From Fen-183 sp036504335 (GTDB taxonomy: Bacteria > Acidobacteriota > Thermoanaerobaculia > UBA5066), in the NCBI GenBank assembly GCA_036504335.1, contig DASXVJ010000031.1, positions 5,504 through 69,503 of the forward strand: a DNA stretch of 64,000 nt, written 5' to 3'. The notes under the pieces are model-generated. The model was not told the origin of the DNA. It worked only from the letters and a program-made list of their open reading frames with translations, and did no database searches. Of this stretch, positions 1 through 7,889 are shown piece after piece; position 1 is the first letter of the stretch, and each line of letters begins with the position of its first letter. A program made the position numbers and the translations under genes.

Positions 1-457
1 ACCACGACGAGAACAGGTGGACGAAGTCCTCGTCGACGACGCCGAGCTCCGGCGCGCGGTCGAGCCCGCGAAGGACGTCCTCGCGCATCCGCACGAGGTC
101 CCGCGTCCCGCCGGGCGCGCGATTCAGCCGGCGAAAGAGCTCCTGGCGGCGGGCCTCCGCGGCCGTGTGCAGGACGAGGGCGGTTCTCGCCCCCGGGCGC
201 GACCGATAGGCGGTGATGGCCTTCTCGAGGCGAACCGGATCGGCGCCGAAGTCCGACGCGAGCATTCGCAGAAATCCGAGCCGGCCCTCCTGCGGGAGCG
301 CCGCGTAGCCGTCGAAGAGCTGCCGGGCGAGAACGGCGCCCGAGACCTGGCCGCGCCCCGAGAGAAGCGCCTCGGCGAGCACCGCAAGGCTGGCGCTCCC
401 GCCGGTCCCGTCGCGGCCGAGCAGTCCGAAGAGCCCGTTGAGGAGCCCACGCTTCAT
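1..457 (-). CDS. matA: Malonyl-CoA decarboxylase, N-terminal part (runs off the window start)
   Basis: Reading the minus strand from ATG at 457 gives an uninterrupted frame to the window edge (about 152 residues). It starts MKRGLLNGLFGLLGRDG and contains LFRRLNRAPGGTRDLVRMRE and then LGVVDEDFVHLFSSW. These match the N-terminal helical domain of malonyl-CoA decarboxylase (malonyl-CoA to acetyl-CoA plus CO2), just before the conserved SSWFNRGF stretch that would lie outside the window. The catalytic acetyltransferase-like domain is not visible. The gene is divergent from livHMGF and matB, so decarboxylation, activation and uptake of malonate would be encoded together. The family call rests on the N-terminal domain alone. 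Confidence 0.75.
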   Translation of the reverse strand, partial: MKRGLLNGLFGLLGRDGTGGSASLAVLAEALLSGRGQVSGAVLARQLFDGYAALPQEGRLGFLRMLASDFGADPVRLEKAITAYRSRPGARTALVLHTAAEARRQELFRRLNRAPGGTRDLVRMREDVLRGLDRAPELGVVDEDFVHLFSSW

Positions 458-512
458 TTCCGTTCCCCGGAAGGTTACGCCACTTGCCGGAGCCTGCTAG
501 GCTCGGGACCTC

Positions 513-1412
513 TTGCAGGACATTGCCGGGGTCCTCGTCAACACCGTGATCTCCGCGGCGCTGTACGCGACGATGGCGTACGGCCTCGCGGTGATCTACG
601 GGGTGATGCGCATCATCAACCTCGCGCATGCGGGCCTGATGATGCTCGGAGCGTATGCGACCCTCGCGCTCTTTACGCGCTTCGGCCTCGACCCGTTCCT
701 CTCGCTTCTCGTCGTCGGGCCCCTCTTCTTCCTGATCGGCGTCGTCCTCTACCGGCTCGTCGTGCGCCGGCTCCCGCGTTCGGGGGCGACGCCGTCGATG
801 GAGTCGCTCCTCCTCCTCTTCGGGGTGTGGCTCGTCCTCCAGAACCTCGCGTACGTGATCTGGACGGGCGACACGCAGTCCATCCTGACGTCCTACACGA
901 TGAAGTCCATTCCGGTCTTTGGTGTGCGCGTCGGAGTGCCTTCGCTCTTCGTCTTCGCGGGCAGCGTCCTGTCTCTCGTCTTCCTGAACGTCGTCCTCAA
1001 GGCGACGTACCTCGGCAAGGCCATCCGCGCCGTGACGCAGAACCGCGACGCGGCCCTCCTCGCGGGCGTCGACGCCGACCGCATTTCGGCGATGGCGTTC
1101 GGCCTCGGGACGGCGTTCGCGGGCGTGGCGGGCGGGATGCTCTCGTCCCTCTACGCGTTCACGCCCGATTTCGGCCGGAGCTTCCTCCTCAAGGCGTTCT
1201 GCATCATCGTCCTCGGCGGGATGGAGAGCGTCACGGGCGTCGCGGCCGGCGCGCTCGTCCTCGCGTTCCTCGAGAACGCGCTCGGCTCCTGGACGACGCT
1301 GCCGACCTCGCTGCAGGACGCCGCGAGCTTCACGCTCCTCTTCGTCACGCTCGTCGCCTTCCCGCAGGGCCTGCCGGGTCTCGCGGCGCGCGTGAGGACG
1401 GCGTTCAAGTGA
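513..1412 (+). CDS. livH: LivH-type ABC transporter permease
   Basis: A 299-residue inner-membrane permease of the branched-chain amino acid (HAAT) family. It is strongly hydrophobic with about eight membrane segments and carries the family start YGLAVIYGVMRIINLAHAG and the later VTQNRDAALLAGVDADRI loop that docks the ATPase. The most upstream in-frame start is TTG at 513; the next possible starts would remove part of the first helix. It overlaps livM by four bases (GTGA). No LivK substrate-binding protein lies in the window, so the substrate is not fixed by sequence. The flanking malonate enzymes suggest a dicarboxylate or related carboxylate rather than leucine. Confidence 0.9.
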   Translation: MQDIAGVLVNTVISAALYATMAYGLAVIYGVMRIINLAHAGLMMLGAYATLALFTRFGLDPFLSLLVVGPLFFLIGVVLYRLVVRRLPRSGATPSMESLLLLFGVWLVLQNLAYVIWTGDTQSILTSYTMKSIPVFGVRVGVPSLFVFAGSVLSLVFLNVVLKATYLGKAIRAVTQNRDAALLAGVDADRISAMAFGLGTAFAGVAGGMLSSLYAFTPDFGRSFLLKAFCIIVLGGMESVTGVAAGALVLAFLENALGSWTTLPTSLQDAASFTLLFVTLVAFPQGLPGLAARVRTAFK

Positions 1413-2365
1413 AGCGGCTGCCGCTCGCCGCTGGCGCCGCCCTCGCGGCCTGGACGCTGGCGGCGCCGCTCTTCCTCGAGCGCGGCACGCTGAACGACGT
1501 CTGGAACCTCGCGTTCGCCGTCATCCTCGCCTCGGCCTGGAACATCCTCGGCGGCTTCGCGGGCCAGGTCTCGCTCGGTTACTCGGCGTTCCTCGGAATC
1601 GGCGCCTACACGACCGTCCTCCTGTCGCTGAAGGGGATCAACCCGTTCTGGACGCTTCCGCTCGGCGCCGTCCTCGCGGCGCTGTTCTCGGTCGTGATCG
1701 GCCTGCCCGCGTTTCGCCTGCGCGGCCCGTACTTCACCATCGCGACGATCGGCGTCGGGGAGGCCGTCCGCGTCGTCGCGTCGAGCGTCTCCTTCACGGG
1801 CGGCTCGAGCGGCCTCAGGATGCCCGCGGGCTCCTTCGACTTCACGCTCAACTACGAGGCCATGGCCGCGCTCGCGATCGTCACGGTCGGCACCGCGGCG
1901 CTCGTGAGGAGAAGCGCGTTCGGCCACGCGCTCGCGGCGATCAAGCAGGACATCGACGCCGCCGAGTCGCTCGGAGTCGACTCCACGCGCTTCAAGCTCG
2001 GCGCACACGCCCTGTCGGCCGCGCTCGTCGCCCTCGCGGGGTCGCTCTACGCGATCAACTTCCAGTACATCGCGCCCGGCTCCGTCTTCGACTTCCGGCT
2101 GAGCCTCGCCATCGTCCTCGCGCCCATCGTGGGCGGCGTCGGGACCGTGGCGGGGCCCGTCCTCGGCGCGATCGTGTTCTCGACGCTCCAGATCAAGCTG
2201 CTCTCCGTCCCCGCGCTCCGCGACTCGTACCTCTTCATCTACGGAGGCCTCCTCATCCTCGTGATGCTCTACGAGCCGAAGGGCCTCGTCGGCCTCGCGC
2301 GCCGCCTCGTCGCGCGCGCGCGCCGGACGCCGGCTCCCCCGCCGGAGGCCGCGCGTGCCGCCTGA
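1409..2365 (+). CDS. livM: LivM-type ABC transporter permease
   Basis: A 318-residue second permease of the Liv transporter. The start is the GTG at 1409, inside the livH stop (GTGA overlap). The open frame runs much further upstream, but that part reads antisense to malonyl-CoA decarboxylase and out of frame with livH, so it is not coding. It carries the family signatures WNILGGFAGQVSLGYSAFLG and FRLRGPYFTIATIGVGEAVR, plus the ATPase-docking loop KQDIDAAESLGVDSTRFKLG and GGVGTVAGPVLGA. It pairs with LivH to form the membrane channel. Its stop lies inside the start region of livG, so all four transporter genes are translationally coupled. Confidence 0.9.
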   Translation: MKRLPLAAGAALAAWTLAAPLFLERGTLNDVWNLAFAVILASAWNILGGFAGQVSLGYSAFLGIGAYTTVLLSLKGINPFWTLPLGAVLAALFSVVIGLPAFRLRGPYFTIATIGVGEAVRVVASSVSFTGGSSGLRMPAGSFDFTLNYEAMAALAIVTVGTAALVRRSAFGHALAAIKQDIDAAESLGVDSTRFKLGAHALSAALVALAGSLYAINFQYIAPGSVFDFRLSLAIVLAPIVGGVGTVAGPVLGAIVFSTLQIKLLSVPALRDSYLFIYGGLLILVMLYEPKGLVGLARRLVARARRTPAPPPEAARAA

Positions 2366-3095
2366 GCCGCTCCTCTCCGTCCGCGGCCTCACGAAGCGGT
2401 TCGGCGGCCTGACCGCCCTCCACGACGTCTCGTTCGACGTCGCGCCCGGCGAGATCTACGGGGTGATCGGACCCAACGGCGCGGGCAAGACGACGCTCTT
2501 CTCGTGCCTCGTCGGCGCGCTCGCGCCGACCGCCGGCGGGATCCGCTTCCAGGGCCGGCGCATCGGCGGCCTCGCGAACCACGCCGTCGTCCGGCGCGGG
2601 CTCGTCCGGACCCACCAGATCGTCCGGCCGTTCCGCGACATGAGCGTCGAGGAGAACGTTTCGATCGGAGCCCACTTCGGAGCGGGAAAGCGCCGGGGGG
2701 CCGATGCGCGCAGGCGCACGGCCGAGGCGCTCGAGCGCACCGGCCTGGCGTCCCGGGCACGGGATCTCGCCGGCACCCTTCCCATCGGCGACCTCAAGCG
2801 CCTCGAGATCGCGCGCGCTCTCGCCGCCGAGCCCGCCTGCCTCTGCCTCGACGAGGTCATGGGCGGCCTCAACCCTTCCGAGATCGTGGCCGCGATGTCG
2901 CTCGTGCGGACGATCCGCGACGCGGGCGTGACGGTCCTCATGATCGAGCACCACGTCCACGCGGTCGCGGGCGTCACGGACCGCATCCTCGTCCTGAACT
3001 TCGGCGAGAAGATCGCCGAGGGCCCGCCGCGCGACGTCCTCGCGGACCCGGCCGTCATCTCCGCCTACATCGGTGACGAGGAGGCCGCATCGTGA
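2355..3095 (+). CDS. livG: LivG-type ABC transporter ATPase
   Basis: A 246-residue ATPase starting at GTG 2355, overlapping livM by 11 bases. Walker A is GPNGAGKTT near residue 37 and the Walker B region is CLCLDEVMGGLNP. The LivG-specific RGLVRTHQIVRPFRDMSVEENV and the extended helical insert are present. The usual LSGGQ signature is replaced by GTLPIGDLKRLEIARALA; LivG proteins often have the related LSYGxQRRLEIARAL, so this copy is somewhat degenerate. The switch His is present (LMIEHHVHAV). It powers uptake together with LivF. Confidence 0.9.
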   Translation: MPPEPLLSVRGLTKRFGGLTALHDVSFDVAPGEIYGVIGPNGAGKTTLFSCLVGALAPTAGGIRFQGRRIGGLANHAVVRRGLVRTHQIVRPFRDMSVEENVSIGAHFGAGKRRGADARRRTAEALERTGLASRARDLAGTLPIGDLKRLEIARALAAEPACLCLDEVMGGLNPSEIVAAMSLVRTIRDAGVTVLMIEHHVHAVAGVTDRILVLNFGEKIAEGPPRDVLADPAVISAYIGDEEAAS

Positions 3096-3811
3096 GCCTC
3101 CTCGCGGTCGAGGCAGTCGACGTCCTCTACGGAGACGTGCAGGCCGTCCGCGGCGTGTCGTTCACGGTCGAGCCGGGCGAGGTCGTGACGCTCATCGGCG
3201 CGAACGGCGCCGGGAAGTCCACGACGCTGAAGACCGTCGCGGGCCTCCTCGCCCCGCGCGCGGGCCGGATCCTCTTCGACGGGGCGGACGTCGGAGGCTC
3301 TCCGGCCCACGCCCTCGCGGCGAAGGGCCTCGTCCTCGTCCCGGAGGGCCGCCAGCTCTGGCCGGGAATGTCCGTCCTCGAGAACCTGCGGATGGGTTCA
3401 TACCCGCGGGCGGCGCGTGCGAAGGGCGACGCGACGCTCGAGGAAGTCTTCGCGATGTTCCCCGTGCTCAAGCGGCGCGTCCACCAGAAGGCGGGAACGC
3501 TGTCCGGCGGCGAGCAGCAGATGTGCGCAATCGGGCGGGGCCTCATGGCGCAGCCCCGCCTCCTGCTCCTCGACGAGCCGGCGCTCGGCCTGTCGCCTCT
3601 CCTCGTCAAGGAGGTCTTCGCCACTCTCCGGGAGATCCGGGCGCGCGGCGTCACGATCCTCCTCGTGGAGCAGAACGTGAAACACGCGCTCGCGCTCGCG
3701 GACCGCGCGTACGTGATGGAGACCGGCACGATCACGCTCTCCGGCCGCGCCGACGACCTCCGCAACGACCACGGCGTGCGCGACCGGTATCTCGGGTATG
3801 CGTCGGTTTAG
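3092..3811 (+). CDS. livF: LivF-type ABC transporter ATPase
   Basis: A 239-residue ATPase starting at GTG 3092 (four-base overlap with livG). It contains Walker A GANGAGKST, Q-loop region VPEGRQLWPGMSVLENL, signature LSGGEQQMCAIGRGLM, Walker B LLLLDEPALGLSP and switch LLVEQN. This is the canonical second ATPase of Liv-type transporters. Its stop is followed by a purine-rich tract that belongs to the first dispersed inverted element and leads straight into the malonyl-CoA synthetase, so the transporter and ligase are probably one transcript. Confidence 0.92.
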   Translation: MSLLAVEAVDVLYGDVQAVRGVSFTVEPGEVVTLIGANGAGKSTTLKTVAGLLAPRAGRILFDGADVGGSPAHALAAKGLVLVPEGRQLWPGMSVLENLRMGSYPRAARAKGDATLEEVFAMFPVLKRRVHQKAGTLSGGEQQMCAIGRGLMAQPRLLLLDEPALGLSPLLVKEVFATLREIRARGVTILLVEQNVKHALALADRAYVMETGTITLSGRADDLRNDHGVRDRYLGYASV

Positions 3812-3982
3812 AAAAGAAAGAAGAAAGAGAAAATCTTCTTAGAAGGTGAATAGGGCATGACCTCCGCCTCCGCGCACGATCGCCTGCTCGGCTCCCTGCG
3901 GCGCCGGGCGGCGCATCCGGCGGTCGTGTGGGGTGGCCGCTCTTACACATTCGAAGAAATCTCCCGTCTTTCTTCTCTCTAC
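3809..3982. repeat. Dispersed inverted element, pair 1 (livF-matB junction)
   Basis: The left arm (3809-3856) is a GA tract followed by AAATCTTCTTAGAAGG and TGAATAGGGC. The right arm (3939-3982) has TTCGAAGAAATCTC followed by a CT-rich tract. The two arms are imperfect reverse complements separated by about 80 bp. The left arm provides the only purine-rich Shine-Dalgarno-like sequence before matB (AGAAGGTGAATAGGGC, then ATG). The right arm encodes SYTFEEISRLSS at a position where acyl-CoA synthetases normally have a similar motif, so here the protein is not interrupted. Confidence 0.6.
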
Positions 3983-5425
3983 TCCGAGAGGCTCGGCGTG
4001 CTCGGCGTTCGCCGCGGCGACCGCGTGGCGGTGTTCGCCGAGACGTGTCCCGAGCTGATCGCGGCGTTCATCGGGCATCTCTTGTCCGGCATCATCCACG
4101 TCCCGATCAACACGCGGTACAAGGCGGACGAGGCGCGCCACATCCTCGAGGACTCGGGGGCGGTGGCGGTGCTGGTGGGGGACGAGGGAGAAGAATGCGG
4201 AGACGTATTAAGAGAGATTCTTGGAAGGTGCCCGGAGCATCTGAAGCACGTGATCGCGCTCCGGGAGGCGTTCCCGGCTGGCCAGCCACCTGCTGCCGCT
4301 TCGCCCTCCCCCTCTTCACCTTCTAAGAAGATCTTCTCTTCTCCCCCTCTTCCATCCGGCGAAGACGTCGCGATGCTCATCTACACGTCGGGCACGACGG
4401 GCAAGAGCAAGGGCGTCGCTCTGTCGTACCGCGCGCTCGCCGGCAACACGGCGTCCGTGACGGGTCTCTGGCGCTTCGCGCCCGAAGATCGCCTCGTCCT
4501 CGCGCTGCCGCTCTTCCACGTCCACGGTCTCGTCCTCGGCGTGGCCGGCATGCTCGTCAACGGCTTGACGCTCCTCCTCGAGCCCCGCTTCGACCCGGCC
4601 CGTGTCGTCCACGCATTCGCGGAAGAGGGCGCCACCGTCTTCATGGGCGTGCCCACGATGTACGTACGCCTCCTCGAGCACCTCGACGCGCATCCGGACG
4701 CCGCCGCCGCCCTGCGCAAGGCCCGCCTCTTCACCGCGGGCAGCGCTCCGCTGCCCGCCGCCGACTTCGACGCCTTCCGCGCGAAGACGGGCCACGCGAT
4801 CCTCGAGCGCTACGGGATGAGCGAGACGCTCTTCACGCTTTCCAACCCGTACGACGGCGAACGCCGCCCCGGCACCGTCGGCCTGCCGGCGCCCGGCTGT
4901 TCGGTGCGGATCGTCGACGACGAGGGACGCGACGCCTCGGACGGCGAGCTGGGCGAGATCGTCGTGAAGAGCGACGGCGTGATGAACGCCTACTGGGGGC
5001 GCGAGGCGGACACGGCCGCGTCGTTTCGGGACGGCTGGTTCCTGACGGGCGACGTCGCGCGCCGCGGAGACGGGGGTTACGTCACGATCGTCGGCCGCAA
5101 GTCCGTGGACATCATCAAGAGCGGCGGCTACAAGATCGCCGCGCGCGAGATCGAGGACGTCCTCCGCCGCCACCCGAAGGTGAAGGACGCCGCGGTCGTC
5201 GGCCTCGAGGACCGCGTCTGGGGACAGCGGATCGCCGCGGCGCTCGTCCTCGCCGACGGCTGCGAGCCCGGCGCGGCCTGCGCCGAGGTGGCGGCGTTCG
5301 CGGCGGAGCACCTCGCGGACTACAAGAAGGTGCGCGAAGTCGTCGCCCTGCCCGAGCTGCCGCGCAACGCCCTCGGCAAGGTGCAGAAGCACCTCCTCGG
5401 GAAGGAATTCGGGCCGAAGGCCTAG
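3857..5425 (+). CDS. matB: Malonyl-CoA synthetase (MatB-type acyl-CoA ligase)
   Basis: A 522-residue AMP-forming ligase. The adenylation core YTSGTTGKSKG lies near residue 178. The stretch ERYGMSET followed by SNPYDGERRPGTVG is typical of malonyl-CoA synthetases and separates them from general fatty acid or acetate ligases. Later come TGD, GRKSVDIIKSGGYKI and the C-terminal PRNALGKVQK, with the catalytic Lys near 508. It would convert malonate, CoA and ATP to malonyl-CoA for the divergent decarboxylase. The linker around residues 118-170 carries a second dispersed inverted element in frame, giving a serine-rich PSKKIFSSPPLPS segment absent from typical homologues. The stop overlaps that of the convergent peptidase by four bases. 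Confidence 0.82.
   Translation: MTSASAHDRLLGSLRRRAAHPAVVWGGRSYTFEEISRLSSLYSERLGVLGVRRGDRVAVFAETCPELIAAFIGHLLSGIIHVPINTRYKADEARHILEDSGAVAVLVGDEGEECGDVLREILGRCPEHLKHVIALREAFPAGQPPAAASPSPSSPSKKIFSSPPLPSGEDVAMLIYTSGTTGKSKGVALSYRALAGNTASVTGLWRFAPEDRLVLALPLFHVHGLVLGVAGMLVNGLTLLLEPRFDPARVVHAFAEEGATVFMGVPTMYVRLLEHLDAHPDAAAALRKARLFTAGSAPLPAADFDAFRAKTGHAILERYGMSETLFTLSNPYDGERRPGTVGLPAPGCSVRIVDDEGRDASDGELGEIVVKSDGVMNAYWGREADTAASFRDGWFLTGDVARRGDGGYVTIVGRKSVDIIKSGGYKIAAREIEDVLRRHPKVKDAAVVGLEDRVWGQRIAAALVLADGCEPGAACAEVAAFAAEHLADYKKVREVVALPELPRNALGKVQKHLLGKEFGPKA
4210..4353. repeat. Dispersed inverted element, pair 2 (inside matB)
   Basis: The right arm (4310-4353) is one of the clearest copies: CCCTCTTCACC then TTCTAAGAAGATCTTCTC and a CT tract. 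The left arm (4210-4230, AGAGAGATTCTTGGAAGGTG) is degenerate. About 80 bp separate them. Both arms are read in frame in matB, as REILGR and SPSKKIFSSPPLPS. The AT-richer composition and rare codons contrast with the GC-rich gene around them. Confidence 0.55.
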
Positions 5426-7839
5426 TTCGCCGGAGCCGCCGGCTTGTCCGCCGTCCAGCGGGCGCCCCATTCCAGCATCTCGGCGAGCGTGTGGAGCACG
5501 CTCTCGCGCGCCCGGTAGCCGTGCGCCTCGAACGGGAGGAGGACGAGGCGCGCGGTGCCGCCGGTGCCCTGGATCGCGGCGTAGAGGCGCTCCGACTGGA
5601 TCGGGAACGTGCCCGAGTTGTTGTCGGCCTCGCCGTGGATCAGGAGGAGCGGCGCCTTGATCCTGTCCGCCGCCATGAACGGAGACACCTTGAGATAAGT
5701 CTCCGGCGCCTCCCAGAGACTGCGGCGCTCGGTCTGGAAGCCAAACGGCGTGAGCGTGCGGTTGTAGGCGCCGCTGCGCGCGATGCCGGCGGCGAAAAGG
5801 TCGCTGTGCGCGAGCAGGTTCGCCGTCATGAACGCGCCGTAGCTGTGCCCCGCGACGACGACCTTCTTCCGGTCCACGACGCCGCGCGCGTCCAGCGCGT
5901 CGATCGTCGCCTTCGCGGCGCCCGTGATCTGGTCGACGTACGTGTCGTTCATCTTCTCGGGGTCGCCGACGACGGGCATCGTCGCGTCCATGAGGACGGC
6001 CCAGCCCTGCGTCAGGAAGAAGAGAGGCGACGCGCCCATGGGCCGCGTGAACGCGTTCGGCGACGCGCGCACCTGCCCGGCGGTGCCGGCGTCCGAGTAC
6101 TCCAGCGGATACGCCCAGACGAGGCACGGCAGGCGCTTGCCGGCCTCGGCGCCCGCGGGCAGGTAGAGCGTGCCCGAGAGCGCGACGCCGTCGGCGCGCG
6201 TGTACTTCAGGATCTCCTTCTTCACGCCGGCGAACTGCGGCGCGGGGTCCTTGAAGTCCGTGAGCTTCGCGCGCGTGCGCTGCGCGAGGTCGACGAGCCA
6301 GAGGTTCGGAGGCTCGGAGGGGCTCTCGCGGCGGATCACGATCTTCGTCCGGTTCTCCCCGAGGAACCCGACGAAGCGCTCCAGCGCGTCGTCGGGCGAC
6401 TTGAAGAGGCGCCGCGTCTGCCCGCTGGAGAGGTCCACGGCGTCGAGGAACGGCTGGGCGCCGTCCGGCGTCGCTCCCTCGGCGGACAGGAACGCCACGA
6501 CGCCCTCCTGCAGGATCGTCCTGCGGCCGCGGCGCGACGTCCCGGTGACGAAACGGCCCGGGTCCTTGTAGGCGTCCTGCGCGGACAGGTCGAAGAGGAC
6601 GCGCGCCGGCGTGGACGCGTTGTCGAGGTCGATCACCGACGTCGTCCGCCAGCGGCGGCTGCGGTCGAACTCGGACACGATCGCCGTTCCCGGCGTCACG
6701 GTCCACTCGACGCCCTGCAGCCGGTGGACGAGCTGGCGGACCTCGCGCCCTTCGCCCGCGAACGGCGCGCGCAGCGTGTGCAGCGATTCCCGGAACGGGA
6801 CCTTCCGGAGCGGGTCGCCGCCGTCGAGCGCCTCGGTCCAGAAGAGCGAGGCTTCCTCCATGGGCTGCCACTCGACGTGGCGCGGACCCGTCGGGACGCC
6901 CTGCCGCGGCGTCTGGTCGGCGAGCGGGAGCTCGGCCACGACGCGCAGGACGCGGCCCGCGCCGTCCCAGATCTCGAGGGCGTGCGGGAACTCGCGGTAC
7001 GGAACGCGGTACGAGAAGGGCCGCTTCATCCGCGCCACGAGGAGATACCGCCCGTCCGGAGACGGGTCGAGACGCGTGAAGAGGCCCGGCGCGCCGGCGG
7101 CCGTCGTGCGCCTCGACGCCACGTCCAGCTTCAGGACCTGCGACGTCGCGAAGTGCTCGAAGAGATCCTCGTCCCGCGAGCTCTTCAGGAGGTCCTGGAA
7201 CGTGGCCGTCGTGGCGGTCTTGCCGGCCGTCTCCTCGATGACCGGCCCCTGCGGCACCGCGGGCTCGGGCGGCGCCGGCTTGCGGTCCTGCGGGATCGCG
7301 AGGATCCACAGAGTCTTACCGTCGTTCGAGAAACGCAGGGCCTCGCCCGCGACGTCGTTCACGCGGACCCCGGCCACGGCGGCGGCGGCGCCCGACTTCG
7401 TCTCGGCGAGCCAGAGTTCCGTCCGGTCGTCCGTGTCGCGCGTGAAGGCGAAGACGCTCCCGTCCGGCGAGAACACCGGCATCCCGACGCGCGCGCCGGT
7501 AGGGAGGGCGATACGCGTCTTCCGGCCCTCCGGAAGGGAGAGCGCCGTGAGGCCGGACGCCGACAGGAGATGCTGCTGGGCGCCGCGCGCCGGAACGAGG
7601 CGAACGCCCGCGAGCCTGAGGAACGGCTCGGCCACGACGGAGAGCGGCGGGTTCTGCTCGATCTCGACGAGGAGGGCCGCGTCGCCGGCGGGGCTCAACC
7701 GCGCCAGCGGCGGCCCGGGGGCGTCGAGCATCTGGACGACTTCCTTCGGAGGCAGCTTGTAGGATGTCGCGGCGGCCGCGGGCGCGCCTGAAAAGAGGGC
7801 CGCGGCCACGGCAGCGGCCATGAGAACGAGTCGCTTCAT
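5422..7839 (-). CDS. Secreted S9-family peptidase (glutamyl/acylaminoacyl type)
   Basis: An 805-residue protein with an N-terminal signal peptide (MKRLVLMAAAVAAALFSG, cleavage likely after AAAA). A long propeller-like region (FSPDGSVFAFTRD, PSPDGRYLLVARM) is followed by a C-terminal alpha/beta hydrolase domain. The apparent catalytic triad is Ser in GHSYGAF (about 666), Asp in HGEADNN (about 739) and His in EAHGY (about 773). The Tyr after the Ser and the EAHGY motif resemble the S9D glutamyl-endopeptidase-like group. It probably degrades peptides in the periplasm. The cleavage specificity cannot be read from sequence. Confidence 0.88.
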   Translation of the reverse strand: MKRLVLMAAAVAAALFSGAPAAAATSYKLPPKEVVQMLDAPGPPLARLSPAGDAALLVEIEQNPPLSVVAEPFLRLAGVRLVPARGAQQHLLSASGLTALSLPEGRKTRIALPTGARVGMPVFSPDGSVFAFTRDTDDRTELWLAETKSGAAAAVAGVRVNDVAGEALRFSNDGKTLWILAIPQDRKPAPPEPAVPQGPVIEETAGKTATTATFQDLLKSSRDEDLFEHFATSQVLKLDVASRRTTAAGAPGLFTRLDPSPDGRYLLVARMKRPFSYRVPYREFPHALEIWDGAGRVLRVVAELPLADQTPRQGVPTGPRHVEWQPMEEASLFWTEALDGGDPLRKVPFRESLHTLRAPFAGEGREVRQLVHRLQGVEWTVTPGTAIVSEFDRSRRWRTTSVIDLDNASTPARVLFDLSAQDAYKDPGRFVTGTSRRGRRTILQEGVVAFLSAEGATPDGAQPFLDAVDLSSGQTRRLFKSPDDALERFVGFLGENRTKIVIRRESPSEPPNLWLVDLAQRTRAKLTDFKDPAPQFAGVKKEILKYTRADGVALSGTLYLPAGAEAGKRLPCLVWAYPLEYSDAGTAGQVRASPNAFTRPMGASPLFFLTQGWAVLMDATMPVVGDPEKMNDTYVDQITGAAKATIDALDARGVVDRKKVVVAGHSYGAFMTANLLAHSDLFAAGIARSGAYNRTLTPFGFQTERRSLWEAPETYLKVSPFMAADRIKAPLLLIHGEADNNSGTFPIQSERLYAAIQGTGGTARLVLLPFEAHGYRARESVLHTLAEMLEWGARWTADKPAAPAN

Positions 7840-7889
7840 GGGATTCTCCCCCGCGATGATGGCACGCCGAACGTAGAATCGTCCTCGAC

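Noticed and set aside
17..1408. Upstream extension of the livM frame
   Set aside because: It reads antisense to malonyl-CoA decarboxylase and out of frame through livH; the GTG at 1409 overlapping the livH stop is the natural start.
4316..7309. Very long minus-strand frame (997 codons) across matB and the S9 peptidase
   Set aside because: It is antisense or out of frame to two clear genes, is Arg/Ala/Gly-rich without motifs, and arises from the high GC content. The same applies to the other long frames opposite recognised genes, such as those at 32106-34979 and 43625-47212.
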